A program made the position numbers and the translations under genes. Positions 1 through 6,838 of a stretch of DNA of 15,394 nucleotides are shown here, one piece after another; position 1 is the stretch's first letter, and each line of letters starts with the position of its first letter. The notes beneath the pieces are model-generated. The model was not told the DNA's origin. It searched no databases and saw only the letters and a program-made list of their open reading frames with translations. The stretch is taken from NCBI GenBank assembly GCA_040387055.1, contig JAZKEM010000065.1:1-15394 (forward strand). Reading direction: 5' to 3'. This DNA comes from Stenotrophobium sp040387055 (lineage in GTDB: Bacteria; Pseudomonadota; Gammaproteobacteria; Nevskiales; Nevskiaceae).

Positions 1-1
1 A

Positions 2-403
2 CTCGAAACCGCAACCACCTACAACCTGCCGGTCAAAATTGTTGTGCTCAACAACAACGGCGATGGCATGGTGAAACAGTGGCAACGTTTGTTCTTCGAC
101 AGCCGCTACTCCGGCTCAGACAAATCACTGCACCGCAAAGACTTCATCAAGGCCGCACAGGCTGATGGTTATGAATTCGCCGAACGCGTCAGCAGCAAAG
201 CTGATCTCGCTCGCGTGGTGAAAGCCTTTATCGAATTCAAAGGCCCTGCATTCTTAGAAGTGATCATTGATCCAATGGCCTCGGTCTATCCGATGGTCGG
301 CCCCGGCATGTCCTATGGGCAAATGATCACCGGCGACTGGATCCCCTCGCGCGATGCAGGCGCGGCGGAATCCGCCAAAACAGACAAAGCTGACCTGTTC
401 TAA
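2..403 (+). CDS. Acetolactate synthase large subunit-like ThDP enzyme, 3' end only
   Basis: This is the C-terminal 133 residues of a thiamine-diphosphate enzyme; the gene starts upstream of the window and is open from base 2. The visible part matches the ThDP-binding domain of acetohydroxyacid synthase large subunits: a YNLPVKIVVLNNN strand, then GMVKQWQ, RYSGS, and the C-terminal FLEVIIDP and VYPMVGPG motifs. The family condenses pyruvate with pyruvate or 2-oxobutyrate in branched-chain amino acid synthesis. The end (MITGDWIPSR plus an Ala/Lys-rich tail) differs from the E. coli IlvI ending as I remember it. No regulatory small subunit (ilvN/ilvH) follows; the next gene is an enoyl-CoA isomerase-like protein. 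It could therefore be a catabolic or side-pathway paralogue, or another carboligase. Family call is firm, exact substrate is not. Confidence 0.8.
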   Translation, partial: LETATTYNLPVKIVVLNNNGDGMVKQWQRLFFDSRYSGSDKSLHRKDFIKAAQADGYEFAERVSSKADLARVVKAFIEFKGPAFLEVIIDPMASVYPMVGPGMSYGQMITGDWIPSRDAGAAESAKTDKADLF

Positions 404-410
404 ATATCAC

Positions 411-432
411 TCGCCCCGGACCACCGGGGCGA
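411..432 (+). terminator. GC-rich hairpin after the ThDP enzyme gene
   Basis: A perfect 9-bp stem (TCGCCCCGG at 411-419 with CCGGGGCGA at 424-432) around an ACCA loop begins 8 nt after the stop codon. The stem is strong but the following bases (ATGTTATGGGG) are not a U-tract, so it is at best a weak intrinsic terminator; it may instead protect the mRNA 3' end or attenuate read-through into the next gene. Confidence 0.45.
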
Positions 433-484
433 ATGTTATGGGGTCGGCGTCATCACGATTACCGCTTTTGCATTGGAGTTTTAA

Positions 485-1252
485 ATGTCTCAGGTTCTCT
501 TAGAAAAAAATGACAACATCCTGACGATTCGTTTCAATCGTCCAGATAAGAAAAATGCACTGACCGCAGTGATGTATCAGGCCACTGCTGATGCCATCAC
601 CGCTGCAGCAACAGATCCTTCGGTTCGCGTGGTATTGCTCACCGGCACCAAAGATTGCTTCTCCAGCGGCAACGATCTGCAAGACTTCTTGCAGAACCCA
701 CCGCTGGATCCGAACGCACCTGTCGTGCAGTTCATGCGCGCCATTGCCACCTTCCCCAAGCCCATCGTGGCTTCGGTGAATGGTTTTGCGATTGGCGTGG
801 GCACCACGATGCTGCTGCAATGCGATCTGGTTTATGCAGGCGCAGGCGCACGCTTCCAGCTGCCTTTCGTCAACATCGGCATCTGCCCTGAACTCGCTTC
901 CAGCTACTTGATGCCGCGCCTGATGGGCAACGCACGCGCTGCAGAACTCGTCATGCTCGGCGAAGCCTTCACCGCAGAAAAAGCCTTGGCTTACGGCGTG
1001 ATCAACGAAGTTCTGCCTGATGAAGAATGCGAAGCCCGTGCTCGCAACCGTGCTGAGAAGCTTGCTTCACAGCCCCCTGAATCTTTGCGCACCGCTAAGA
1101 TGCTGCTGCGTCGTTGGAATCAAGACACCGTTCTCGAAGCCATCAAGTACGAGGCTGGCTTCTTCATGCCAATGCTCGGCAAACCAGAAGCGCGCGAAGC
1201 CATGTCGGCATTCATGGAAAAGCGTAAACCAGACTTTTCCAAGTTCAGCTAA
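485..1252 (+). CDS. Enoyl-CoA hydratase/isomerase family protein, isomerase type
   Basis: A 255-residue crotonase-fold protein of normal family length, with GGAG 6 nt before the ATG. The oxyanion-hole segment SGNDLQDF (61-68) and the second one, GFAIGVGTTML (100-110), are clear. By eye alignment with crotonase, the first hydratase glutamate falls on Thr108 and the second on Phe128, so both hydratase catalytic acids are missing. Instead there is PELASSYLMPRLMG with Glu136, at the place where delta3,delta2-enoyl-CoA isomerases of the ECI2 type carry their catalytic glutamate (PEGCSS-like). I infer a cytoplasmic isomerase moving cis/trans-3 double bonds to trans-2, feeding unsaturated acyl-CoAs to beta-oxidation; fadBA lies close by on the other strand. 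The TetR gene follows after 72 nt with no terminator, suggesting co-transcription. Confidence 0.85.
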   Translation: MSQVLLEKNDNILTIRFNRPDKKNALTAVMYQATADAITAAATDPSVRVVLLTGTKDCFSSGNDLQDFLQNPPLDPNAPVVQFMRAIATFPKPIVASVNGFAIGVGTTMLLQCDLVYAGAGARFQLPFVNIGICPELASSYLMPRLMGNARAAELVMLGEAFTAEKALAYGVINEVLPDEECEARARNRAEKLASQPPESLRTAKMLLRRWNQDTVLEAIKYEAGFFMPMLGKPEAREAMSAFMEKRKPDFSKFS

Positions 1253-1324
1253 TTTACTTAGTCAGCAAGCAACGACGCCCGCTGAAATGGAAGTAATGAA
1301 ATTGAATATCGGAATTAACATCTA

Positions 1325-1996
1325 ATGCCGCCGGTTCGTACAAAACGTACTACGGGTAAACGTGAGCAAAATAAGCTCGCGAATCGCGCGGCCATTCTTG
1401 AAGCGGCTCAAAGCACCTTCGTCAAAATGGGTTATGACGCCGTTACAGTGCGCGACATCATCCGCCTGACCGGCCTTGCTTCAGGCACGTTCTATAACTA
1501 CTTCGAAGACAAAGCTGAACTACTGCATGCGCTGATTGAACAGCATATGGGCACGATGGCGACGCGCCTGACGACCGCACGCAGATCTGCCACAAGCATT
1601 GAGCAGTTCGTCCACAATGCTTATCTCGCATTTTTTCAAGAAATTGCCGACAACCCGGACTTCTACGCGATGCTGTTTCGCAACGAACCGGTGATTCGCA
1701 CATTCTACAGCGGCAGCGTCATTGGCAACACGATGACGATGCTGAAGCAAGACTTGAGCTTGGCGATTTCTCGCGGCTTGATACCAGAAATGGATACCGA
1801 CTATCTCACTGCAATTCTGGGTGGCGCCGGCTATGAAATGGCGCGCATGATTGTGGAAAGAAAAGGCAAAAAACCAGAAGAAGCAGCAGAATTTGTAACG
1901 CAGTTTTTCCTCAAAGGTCTCGAGGGATTTCAGCGTGCCAGTGAAACTCAGCTGATTCGTCGCGGGCCCTTAAAACTGGATGGCGCAGCTCGCTAA
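1325..1996 (+). CDS. TetR/AcrR family transcriptional regulator
   Basis: A 223-residue protein with the standard TetR N-terminal DNA-binding domain after a short basic extension: RAAILEAA (helix 1, about 21-28), TFVKMGYDAVTVRDI, then the recognition region TGLASGTFYNYFEDKAELL (about 49-67). The C-terminal ligand/dimer domain is all-helical and has no motif I can assign to a ligand. GGAA at 1311-1314 is a weak ribosome site 10 nt before the ATG. It lies 72 nt behind the isomerase-like gene in the same direction and converges on fadBA, so an acyl-CoA-responsive repressor of this neighbourhood is plausible, but that is inference from position. It does not have features that would let me call it PsrA or FadR (FadR of E. 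coli is a GntR protein). Confidence 0.9.
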   Translation: MPPVRTKRTTGKREQNKLANRAAILEAAQSTFVKMGYDAVTVRDIIRLTGLASGTFYNYFEDKAELLHALIEQHMGTMATRLTTARRSATSIEQFVHNAYLAFFQEIADNPDFYAMLFRNEPVIRTFYSGSVIGNTMTMLKQDLSLAISRGLIPEMDTDYLTAILGGAGYEMARMIVERKGKKPEEAAEFVTQFFLKGLEGFQRASETQLIRRGPLKLDGAAR

Positions 1997-2018
1997 TTTT
2001 TTTCGCTTTCAATAACAG

Positions 2019-2048
2019 AAAGGCCGGAGCAAATGCTCCGGCCTTTTT
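2019..2048. terminator. Bidirectional intrinsic terminator between tetR and fadA
   Basis: A perfect 12-bp stem, AAAGGCCGGAGC (2019-2030) and GCTCCGGCCTTT (2035-2046), closes an AAAT loop and is followed by a T run. On the minus strand the stem is followed by CTGTTATT, also U-rich. It sits between the convergent stops at 1996 and 2072, so it can end transcripts from both sides. Confidence 0.92.
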
Positions 2049-2069
2049 GTTTACAGACTGTACGCCGGA

Positions 2070-3236
2070 TTAAGCAACGCGCTCCAACACGGTAGCAACG
2101 CCCTGACCCATGCCGATGCACATGGTAGCCAGACCGAACTTGCCGTTGTTCTCGTTGAGCACGTGAGCCAGTGCGCCGGTGATGCGCGCGCCGGAGCAGC
2201 CTAGTGGGTGACCCAGAGCAATTGCGCCGCCCTTGAGATTGATGCGGTCCATGCGCTCGCCAATCTTCAGATCCTTGATCACAGCGAGGCTCTGCGCAGC
2301 AAAGGCTTCGTTCAGCTCGAAGTAGTCGATCTGGCTGATGTCCATGCCAGCAGCCTTCAGTGCCTTCTGCGTCGCAGGAACAGGGCCGATGCCCATGATC
2401 GAAGGCTGGCAACCAGCAGCAGCAACCGAAACAATCTTCGCCATCGGCTTGAGGCCGAGTGACTTGGCTTTTTCTGCGCTCATCACGAGCACGCAAGCTG
2501 CGCCGTCAGAAATTGCAGAAGAAGTACCGGCGGTGACGCTGCCCTTTGGATTGAAAGCAGGCTTCAACTTGGCGAGGTCGCCGATGCTGGCGTTGGTACG
2601 CACAACTTCGTCGTCCGTAGCCAGGAACGGCATGCCGTCGGCATCGTGTGCAGGCGTTGGCACCACTTCATTCTTGGTCGCGCCAGACTGCATGGCCTTG
2701 GTGGCCTTCTGGTGGCTGGCGAGTGCGAACTCGTCCTGCGCTTCGCGGCTGATCTGGTGCGTCTGCGTCAGCATTTCTGCGGTCAGACCCATCATCGCGT
2801 CAGCTTTGGCGGTGTTGAGGCTCATCGCCGGTGCGCCGTCAAAGTTGTAGTTCATCGGCACGTGGCCCATGTGCTCAACGCCACCGCAGATGTAAACGTC
2901 GCCGAGGCCGGCTTTAACGTTTGCGAATGCAGCGTGGATCGCCGTCATCGACGAACCGCAGAGGCGGTTGACAGTCTGGCCAGGAACGGTCTGTGGCAGA
3001 CCAGCCATCAGCGCGACGTTACGTGCGATGTTGAAGCCCTGCTCTAGCGTCTGCTGTACGCAGCCCCAGATCACGTCTTCCACATCAGCAGGCTTCAGCG
3101 CTGCGTTGCGAGCCAGAACGGCTTTGATCAGATGCGCAGAAAGTTCTTCTGCACGAACGTTGCGGTACATACCGCCTTTGCTACGACCCATCGGAGTACG
3201 GACGGCGTCGACAATAACTACTTCGATATTAGACAT
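2070..3236 (-). CDS. fadA: 3-ketoacyl-CoA thiolase (acetyl-CoA C-acyltransferase) FadA
   Basis: This 388-residue thiolase performs the last step of beta-oxidation, cleaving 3-ketoacyl-CoA with CoA to acetyl-CoA and a shortened acyl-CoA, as the beta subunit of the FadAB complex in the cytoplasm. All thiolase landmarks are present: nucleophile Cys93 in NRLCGSSM, NEAFA (309-313), His343 in GGAIALGHPLGCSGAR, and Cys373 in CIGMGQG near the C-terminus. The start is the ATG at 3236, giving MSNIEVV as in other FadA proteins, with AGGA 6 nt upstream; a longer frame to 3272 runs through a hairpin and lacks such a site. It follows fadB by 57 nt on the same strand and is surely co-transcribed. Length and residues are normal for the family. 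Confidence 0.96.
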   Translation of the reverse strand: MSNIEVVIVDAVRTPMGRSKGGMYRNVRAEELSAHLIKAVLARNAALKPADVEDVIWGCVQQTLEQGFNIARNVALMAGLPQTVPGQTVNRLCGSSMTAIHAAFANVKAGLGDVYICGGVEHMGHVPMNYNFDGAPAMSLNTAKADAMMGLTAEMLTQTHQISREAQDEFALASHQKATKAMQSGATKNEVVPTPAHDADGMPFLATDDEVVRTNASIGDLAKLKPAFNPKGSVTAGTSSAISDGAACVLVMSAEKAKSLGLKPMAKIVSVAAAGCQPSIMGIGPVPATQKALKAAGMDISQIDYFELNEAFAAQSLAVIKDLKIGERMDRINLKGGAIALGHPLGCSGARITGALAHVLNENNGKFGLATMCIGMGQGVATVLERVA

Positions 3237-3255
3237 GTTGTTTCCTTTTCTTAAG

Positions 3256-3281
3256 GCGAGCTGCACATGCATGCAGCTCGC
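3256..3281 (-). promoter_or_regulatory. Intercistronic hairpin between fadB and fadA
   Basis: A perfect 10-bp inverted repeat, GCGAGCTGCA (3256-3265) and TGCAGCTCGC (3272-3281), has a 6-nt loop and fills most of the 57-nt gap between the fadB stop and the fadA ribosome site. No T run follows on the minus strand, so it is unlikely to terminate. It could protect or direct processing of the fadB-fadA mRNA, or tune the relative yield of the two subunits. Confidence 0.6.
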
Positions 3282-3293
3282 GTCAAAGAGTGT

Positions 3294-5447
3294 TTACTTG
3301 GGGTAGTAGAGCTTGCCTTCGGCAGCCATCTTCTTCATTGACTCGGTCGGCTCATAGAGCTTGCCGAGTGAAGCGTATTTGGCGCACTTCTCGAGGATCG
3401 TCTTCATGCCCACAGTGTCGGCGTACTTCAACGCGCCGCCACGGAACGGAGGGAAGCCAATACCGAAGATCAAACCCATATCGGCTTCGGTCGGCGTCTC
3501 AACAATGACTTCGTCGAGGCAGCGAACGGTTTCGATAATCATCGGCAGCATCAAGCGGTCAATGACTTCTTCTTCGGTGAAATCTTTCTTGCCGTTCGGC
3601 TGAACAGTAGCCAGCAGTTCAGCGGTTGAAGCATCAACCACTTTCTTAGGCTTGCCCTTAGGATCGGTTTCGTACTTGAAGAAGCCAACGCCGTTCTTCT
3701 GGCCGAAGCGCTTGGCTTCGTACATCACGTCCAACGCAGACTTGAACTGCTTGTTGTCCATGCGATCTGGGTAGCCCTCGGCGAGCACGTCACCAACGTG
3801 ATGCGAGGTGTCGATGCCGACGACGTCCTGCAGGTATGCAGGCCCCATCGGCCAGCCGAAGGTTTCCATGACCTTGTCGACAGCCATGTAATCAGCGCCG
3901 TCACGGATCAGCGCCAACCAGCCGCCGAAGTATGGGAACAGGATGCGGTTGACCAAGAAGCCTGGGCAGTTCTTCACAACGATGGCGGTTTTGCCCATCG
4001 AAGTTGCGTAAGCAACGGTGGTGGCAATCGCTTCTTTCGAAGTCTTGCTTGCATAGATCACTTCAACCAAAGGCATTTTGTGCACAGGGTTGAAGAAGTG
4101 CATGCCAAGGAAGTTTTCAGGATGCGCCATCACAGTGGACAATTCTTCGATCGAGATCGACGAAGTGTTGGAAGCGATGATGGTGCCTGGCTTGACGATC
4201 TTCTCGACTTCGGCCAACACACTCTTCTTGACCTTAGGATTTTCAACAACAGCTTCAACCACGATATCGACGTTGCCGAAATCACCGAAGTTCAGCGTCG
4301 GGCGAATATCGCTCAACACTTCACCGGCTTTGATCGGGGTCATCTTCTTGCGATCAACCATGGTCGACAGCAGCTTGTTCGCTTCGCCCATACCGATGTC
4401 CAACGCCTTGTCGGCGATGTCCTTCATGATGATCGGCGTGCCCTTGCTGGCGCTCTGGAAGGCAATGCCGCCGCCCATGATGCCGGCGCCGAGAACAGCA
4501 GCCTGCTTCACTGGCTTGGCGAGTTTGCCTGCAGCCTTGGCTTTCTTCTTGAGGAACTGGTCGTTGAGGAACAGCGCGATGAGCGCGTCGGCAACGGTGG
4601 TCTTGGCGAGTTTGGCGAACGCAGCTGACTCAATCTTCAGCGCTTCGTCACGGCCCTTGCCGGCAGCCTTTTCAATGGCCGAAACAACGGCGACTGGAGC
4701 CGGATAGTTCTTGCCAGCCTTGCCAGCAATGAAACCCTTGGCGGTCGAGAACGCCATCATGGTTTCCAGCGGGTTGAGGTTCAGCTTGCTCTTCTTCTGT
4801 TCGCGACGAGCCTTGTAATCGAACTTGCCGTCGATGACTGACTGCAGGAACTTGAGCGAAGCGGATTTGAGCTTGTCAGCAGGCACCACGCCGTCAACGG
4901 CGTGAACCTTGAGGGCAGCGGCAGGCTTCTGCGCTTCGCCGCCAGCAATCCATTCAATTGCGTTGTCTGCGCCGATCAAGCGAGGCAGACGCACCGTGCC
5001 GCCGAAGCCAGGGATGATGCCCAGCTTGGTTTCTGGCAGACCGATCGAAGCTTTTTCGCTAATGATGCGGTAGTCCGTCGCCAGTGCCATTTCAAAACCA
5101 CCGCCCAGCGCGATGCCGTTGATGGCGGTAACGCTTGGGAAAGGCAGGTCTTCAATTGCGTTGAAGATGTTGTTGCCTTCAAAAGCCCACTTGGCGATTT
5201 CTTCTTCTGGCAGCTGGAACATCGGACCGAATTCGGTGATGTCCGCGCCAACAATAAAGACATCCTTGCCTGACGTGACCAGCAGACCTTTGATGCTGCT
5301 GTCTGCCGTGATGGCTTTAGTCGCCTCAGACAGTTCTTTGATGGTGCGCTGGTCAAACTTATTAACGGAGTCCGTTTTGTTGTCGAAGCACAGTTCGGCG
5401 ATATCGCCGTCCAGCTTCGTGACCTGAATAGATTGGCCTTGATACAT
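3294..5447 (-). CDS. fadB: Multifunctional fatty acid oxidation complex subunit alpha FadB
   Basis: A 717-residue two-part enzyme close to the usual 715-730. The N-terminal crotonase domain (about 1-190) hydrates enoyl-CoA and isomerises delta3 bonds; catalytic Glu119 (GGGFEMA) and Glu139 (LPETKLG) sit at the same numbers as in E. coli FadB. The 3-hydroxyacyl-CoA dehydrogenase half begins with the NAD-binding loop GAGIMGGG (320-327), has ASNTSS (425-430) and catalytic His450 in GMHFFNPVHKMPLVEVI, then the C-terminal dehydrogenase domains. It makes 3-ketoacyl-CoA for FadA in the alpha2-beta2 complex. AGAGG lies about 10 nt before the ATG. It is the first gene of the operon, so its promoter must lie in 5448-5700; I found only a weak candidate there and no clear FadR or PsrA box. 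Confidence 0.97.
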   Translation of the reverse strand: MYQGQSIQVTKLDGDIAELCFDNKTDSVNKFDQRTIKELSEATKAITADSSIKGLLVTSGKDVFIVGADITEFGPMFQLPEEEIAKWAFEGNNIFNAIEDLPFPSVTAINGIALGGGFEMALATDYRIISEKASIGLPETKLGIIPGFGGTVRLPRLIGADNAIEWIAGGEAQKPAAALKVHAVDGVVPADKLKSASLKFLQSVIDGKFDYKARREQKKSKLNLNPLETMMAFSTAKGFIAGKAGKNYPAPVAVVSAIEKAAGKGRDEALKIESAAFAKLAKTTVADALIALFLNDQFLKKKAKAAGKLAKPVKQAAVLGAGIMGGGIAFQSASKGTPIIMKDIADKALDIGMGEANKLLSTMVDRKKMTPIKAGEVLSDIRPTLNFGDFGNVDIVVEAVVENPKVKKSVLAEVEKIVKPGTIIASNTSSISIEELSTVMAHPENFLGMHFFNPVHKMPLVEVIYASKTSKEAIATTVAYATSMGKTAIVVKNCPGFLVNRILFPYFGGWLALIRDGADYMAVDKVMETFGWPMGPAYLQDVVGIDTSHHVGDVLAEGYPDRMDNKQFKSALDVMYEAKRFGQKNGVGFFKYETDPKGKPKKVVDASTAELLATVQPNGKKDFTEEEVIDRLMLPMIIETVRCLDEVIVETPTEADMGLIFGIGFPPFRGGALKYADTVGMKTILEKCAKYASLGKLYEPTESMKKMAAEGKLYYPK

Positions 5448-5596
5448 AGGTGTATTACCTCTGGATTATGAAAAGCGAAGCGCCCCAAACCGCAGGCATC
5501 AAAAAATTAGCCCGTAATAATAGCTGCCCCTTCAGGACCCCGTAAACCAAGCTGCGTATGGCTTGGCGGGGGTTGCAATTAGCAAAAAAATCGCGT

Positions 5597-5625
5597 TTGA
5601 CAGTGACTTAGCGCACTCATACACT
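5597..5625 (+). promoter_or_regulatory. Sigma70-type promoter for the H1-like gene
   Basis: TTGACA (5597-5602), a perfect -35 box, is followed after exactly 17 nt by TACACT (5620-5625), four of six to the -10 consensus. An A-tract at 5584-5590, just upstream, could act as an UP element. Transcription would start near 5632, leaving a leader of roughly 310 nt before the ATG at 5944. Confidence 0.6.
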
Positions 5626-5793
5626 CGGTCGCTATTCCGGGGGGAAAAGTCAAGCAGGGAACATAAATGGCCGCCATAGAGCGCCAATCCCGATGATCTT
5701 CAAACATTGGTCAGCAAAAAGCCTTAGTTCAAGGCCATTGCTCAAGCTAATCACTGTAGCGACACCGAAGTCGCCAGCCCGTTTTACCGGAAG

Positions 5794-5812
5794 AACTGCC
5801 GTAAAGGCAGTT
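5794..5812 (+). promoter_or_regulatory. Hairpin in the long leader of the H1-like gene
   Basis: AACTGCC (5794-5800) pairs perfectly with GGCAGTT (5806-5812) across a GTAAA loop. A second small hairpin, CGGCCA-TCT-TGGCCG (5903-5917), lies about 27 nt before the ATG. Both are seen directly; a regulatory role is inferred only from their place in an unusually long leader. Confidence 0.4.
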
Positions 5813-5943
5813 GTGGCGTATGCGATTCACTTCAAGGCGATGTATCGACGGGCGTCGGTACCGCAAGTGGTTTTTCGCGGCATCGATTATGCGCGCGATC
5901 CCCGGCCATCTTGGCCGCAACTCGTATGGAGCTCGTGAACCTT

Positions 5944-6717
5944 ATGAAGAAGTCCGCAAAAGGCAGCAAGACCGTAAAAAAGCCTGCTAATAAGCCTGCC
6001 AACAAGTTGTCGAAACTCAAAGCCTCCGCCAAGAAGGCTGTTAACACGGTAAAAGCTAAAACCAAGAGCAACGTTAAAAAAGCGACGGGCAAGGTACAAG
6101 CAGCCAAAAAGAAAGTCGTTGCCCAGACCAAAAAAGTAGAAAAAAAGGTAGTTTCGAAAGTTAAAGCCGCTGAAAAGAAAGTAGTCTCAAAGGCAAAGGC
6201 TGTTGAGAAAAAAGTCGTTTCAAAGGCCAAGTCGACCGAAAAGAAAGTGGTCGCCCAAGTAAAAGCCGCAGTCAAAAATCCAATTGCTCAAGCCAAGGCG
6301 ATTGAGAAGAAAGTCGTTGCCCAAGCTAAAGCCACTGAGAAAAAAGTCGTCGCCCAGGCCAAAGCCGCAGTGAAAGAACCTGTAGCCCAAGCTAAGGAAG
6401 CCGTAAAAGGCCCTGTTGCCCAAGTGAAAGCCGCCGCACAGAAAAGCTTGGCCCAGGCCCGCGAAAGCGTAGCGCAGGCTCGCGAAAATGCCGCACAGGC
6501 ACGCGAACGCATGTATGAAGCCATGCAGCCTCTGGTTACCGCGATGGCCCCTGTGATTCCCTCGCCCATGTCACGCGCATTTCTGGCCACCAGCAAGGGC
6601 AAGAAAGAAGCTGCTGAATCAGGCATCGAAACACCGGTGACCGCTGCGTTGGCGACCAGTACCGAAGCACCCGCTGAGACTCCCGCAGACGACAACGGCG
6701 AGCCTTCGGCCAACTGA
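5944..6717 (+). CDS. Histone H1-like Lys/Ala-rich repeat protein
   Basis: A 257-residue, very basic, low-complexity protein. Residues 1-55 are Lys-rich (KPANKPANK); residues 56-187 consist of twelve head-to-tail 11-residue units of the type KKVVAQAKATE, drifting to Arg/Gln-rich forms (AQARE) at the end; residues 188-215 are more hydrophobic (YEAMQPLVTAMAPVIPSPM) and the last 35 are acidic (ETPADDNGEPS). Gammaproteobacterial relatives are AlgP-like H1 homologues that bind DNA, but those usually carry KPAA-type repeats. No phasin domain is visible, so it is not PhaF. The strict 11-residue period also suits a long amphipathic helix, as in LEA group 3 proteins. I chose ATG 5944 (TGGAG 12 nt upstream) over TTG 5911 and ATG 5926, which overlap the leader hairpin. 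It is a single-gene unit with its own promoter and terminator. Confidence 0.75.
   Translation: MKKSAKGSKTVKKPANKPANKLSKLKASAKKAVNTVKAKTKSNVKKATGKVQAAKKKVVAQTKKVEKKVVSKVKAAEKKVVSKAKAVEKKVVSKAKSTEKKVVAQVKAAVKNPIAQAKAIEKKVVAQAKATEKKVVAQAKAAVKEPVAQAKEAVKGPVAQVKAAAQKSLAQARESVAQARENAAQARERMYEAMQPLVTAMAPVIPSPMSRAFLATSKGKKEAAESGIETPVTAALATSTEAPAETPADDNGEPSAN
6109..6504 (+). repeat. Twelve degenerate 33-bp coding repeats
   Basis: The DNA encoding residues 56-187 of the H1-like protein is a tandem array with a 33-bp period (12 units), read as 11-residue blocks. Units are well conserved in protein (KKVV[AS][QK]xKxxE) but differ at synonymous positions, so the array is old or under amino-acid selection rather than a fresh expansion. 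Units 5, 6, 8, 9 and 10 break the pattern with AAV, KNP, KEP or KGP. Confidence 0.8.
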
Positions 6718-6733
6718 TTCATCGCACCAAAAC

Positions 6734-6762
6734 AACCCGCCAGAGTTATGGCGGGTTTTTTT
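6734..6762 (+). terminator. Intrinsic terminator of the H1-like gene
   Basis: AACCCGCCA (6734-6742) pairs perfectly with TGGCGGGTT (6749-6757) across a 6-nt loop, followed by an uninterrupted run of seven T (6756-6762). It starts 17 nt after the stop codon. Confidence 0.93.
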
Positions 6763-6804
6763 ATGGATAAACCCTGTATGGCGTCGCGCATGTCAAAATA
6801 AACC

Positions 6805-6820
6805 CATAACAACATAACAA
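6805..6820 (+). repeat. Tandem CATAACAA repeat before the ArsR-methyltransferase gene
   Basis: Two exact copies of CATAACAA (6805-6812, 6813-6820) lie 18 nt before the ATG in an A/C-rich stretch that has no Shine-Dalgarno sequence. It may be a regulator site or an unstructured ribosome-entry region; the sequence does not decide. Confidence 0.4.
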
Positions 6821-6838
6821 ATCCTCATAGCGTCACTC

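Larger units (their letters stand above)
5448..5943. other. Intergenic region between divergent fadB and the H1-like gene
   Basis: About 500 nt without a convincing gene. It holds the fadB leader on the minus strand, a near-consensus plus-strand promoter at 5597-5625, and several inverted repeats: CCAAGC/GCTTGG at 5547-5552 and 5561-5566, AACTGCC/GGCAGTT at 5794-5800 and 5806-5812, and CGGCCA/TGGCCG at 5903-5908 and 5912-5917. An 81-codon frame at 5693-5938 has no ribosome site and looks accidental. A weak minus-strand promoter (TTGGCG, 16 nt, TATGTT, near 5660-5690) is possible for fadB. Confidence 0.6.

Noticed and set aside
3237..3272. N-terminal extension of fadA to an upstream ATG
   Set aside because: It would translate through the intercistronic hairpin; the ATG at 3236 has AGGA at 6 nt and gives the family N-terminus.
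3798..4628. 276-codon open frame on the plus strand, antisense to fadB
   Set aside because: It lies entirely within fadB, whose catalytic residues are all intact, has no ribosome site or recognisable domain, and its His/Asp/Arg-rich composition is typical of a shadow frame.
5448..5700. CATAAT at the fadB ribosome site as a -10 box
   Set aside because: It lies only a few bases from AGAGG, so transcription would begin at or inside the ribosome site, and there is no -35 box at 17 nt.
5693..5938. 81-codon plus-strand frame ending 5 nt before the H1-like ATG
   Set aside because: No ribosome site precedes its ATG and composition is unremarkable. A leader-peptide role cannot be excluded, so it is mentioned under the leader finding, but it is not called as a gene.
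5832..6815. Long minus-strand frames with Phe/Ala/Thr-rich repeats opposite the H1-like gene
   Set aside because: They are the complement of the Lys/Ala repeat array; lysine codons AAA/AAG read as Phe/Leu on the other strand. They would also run against a strong plus-strand promoter and terminator.
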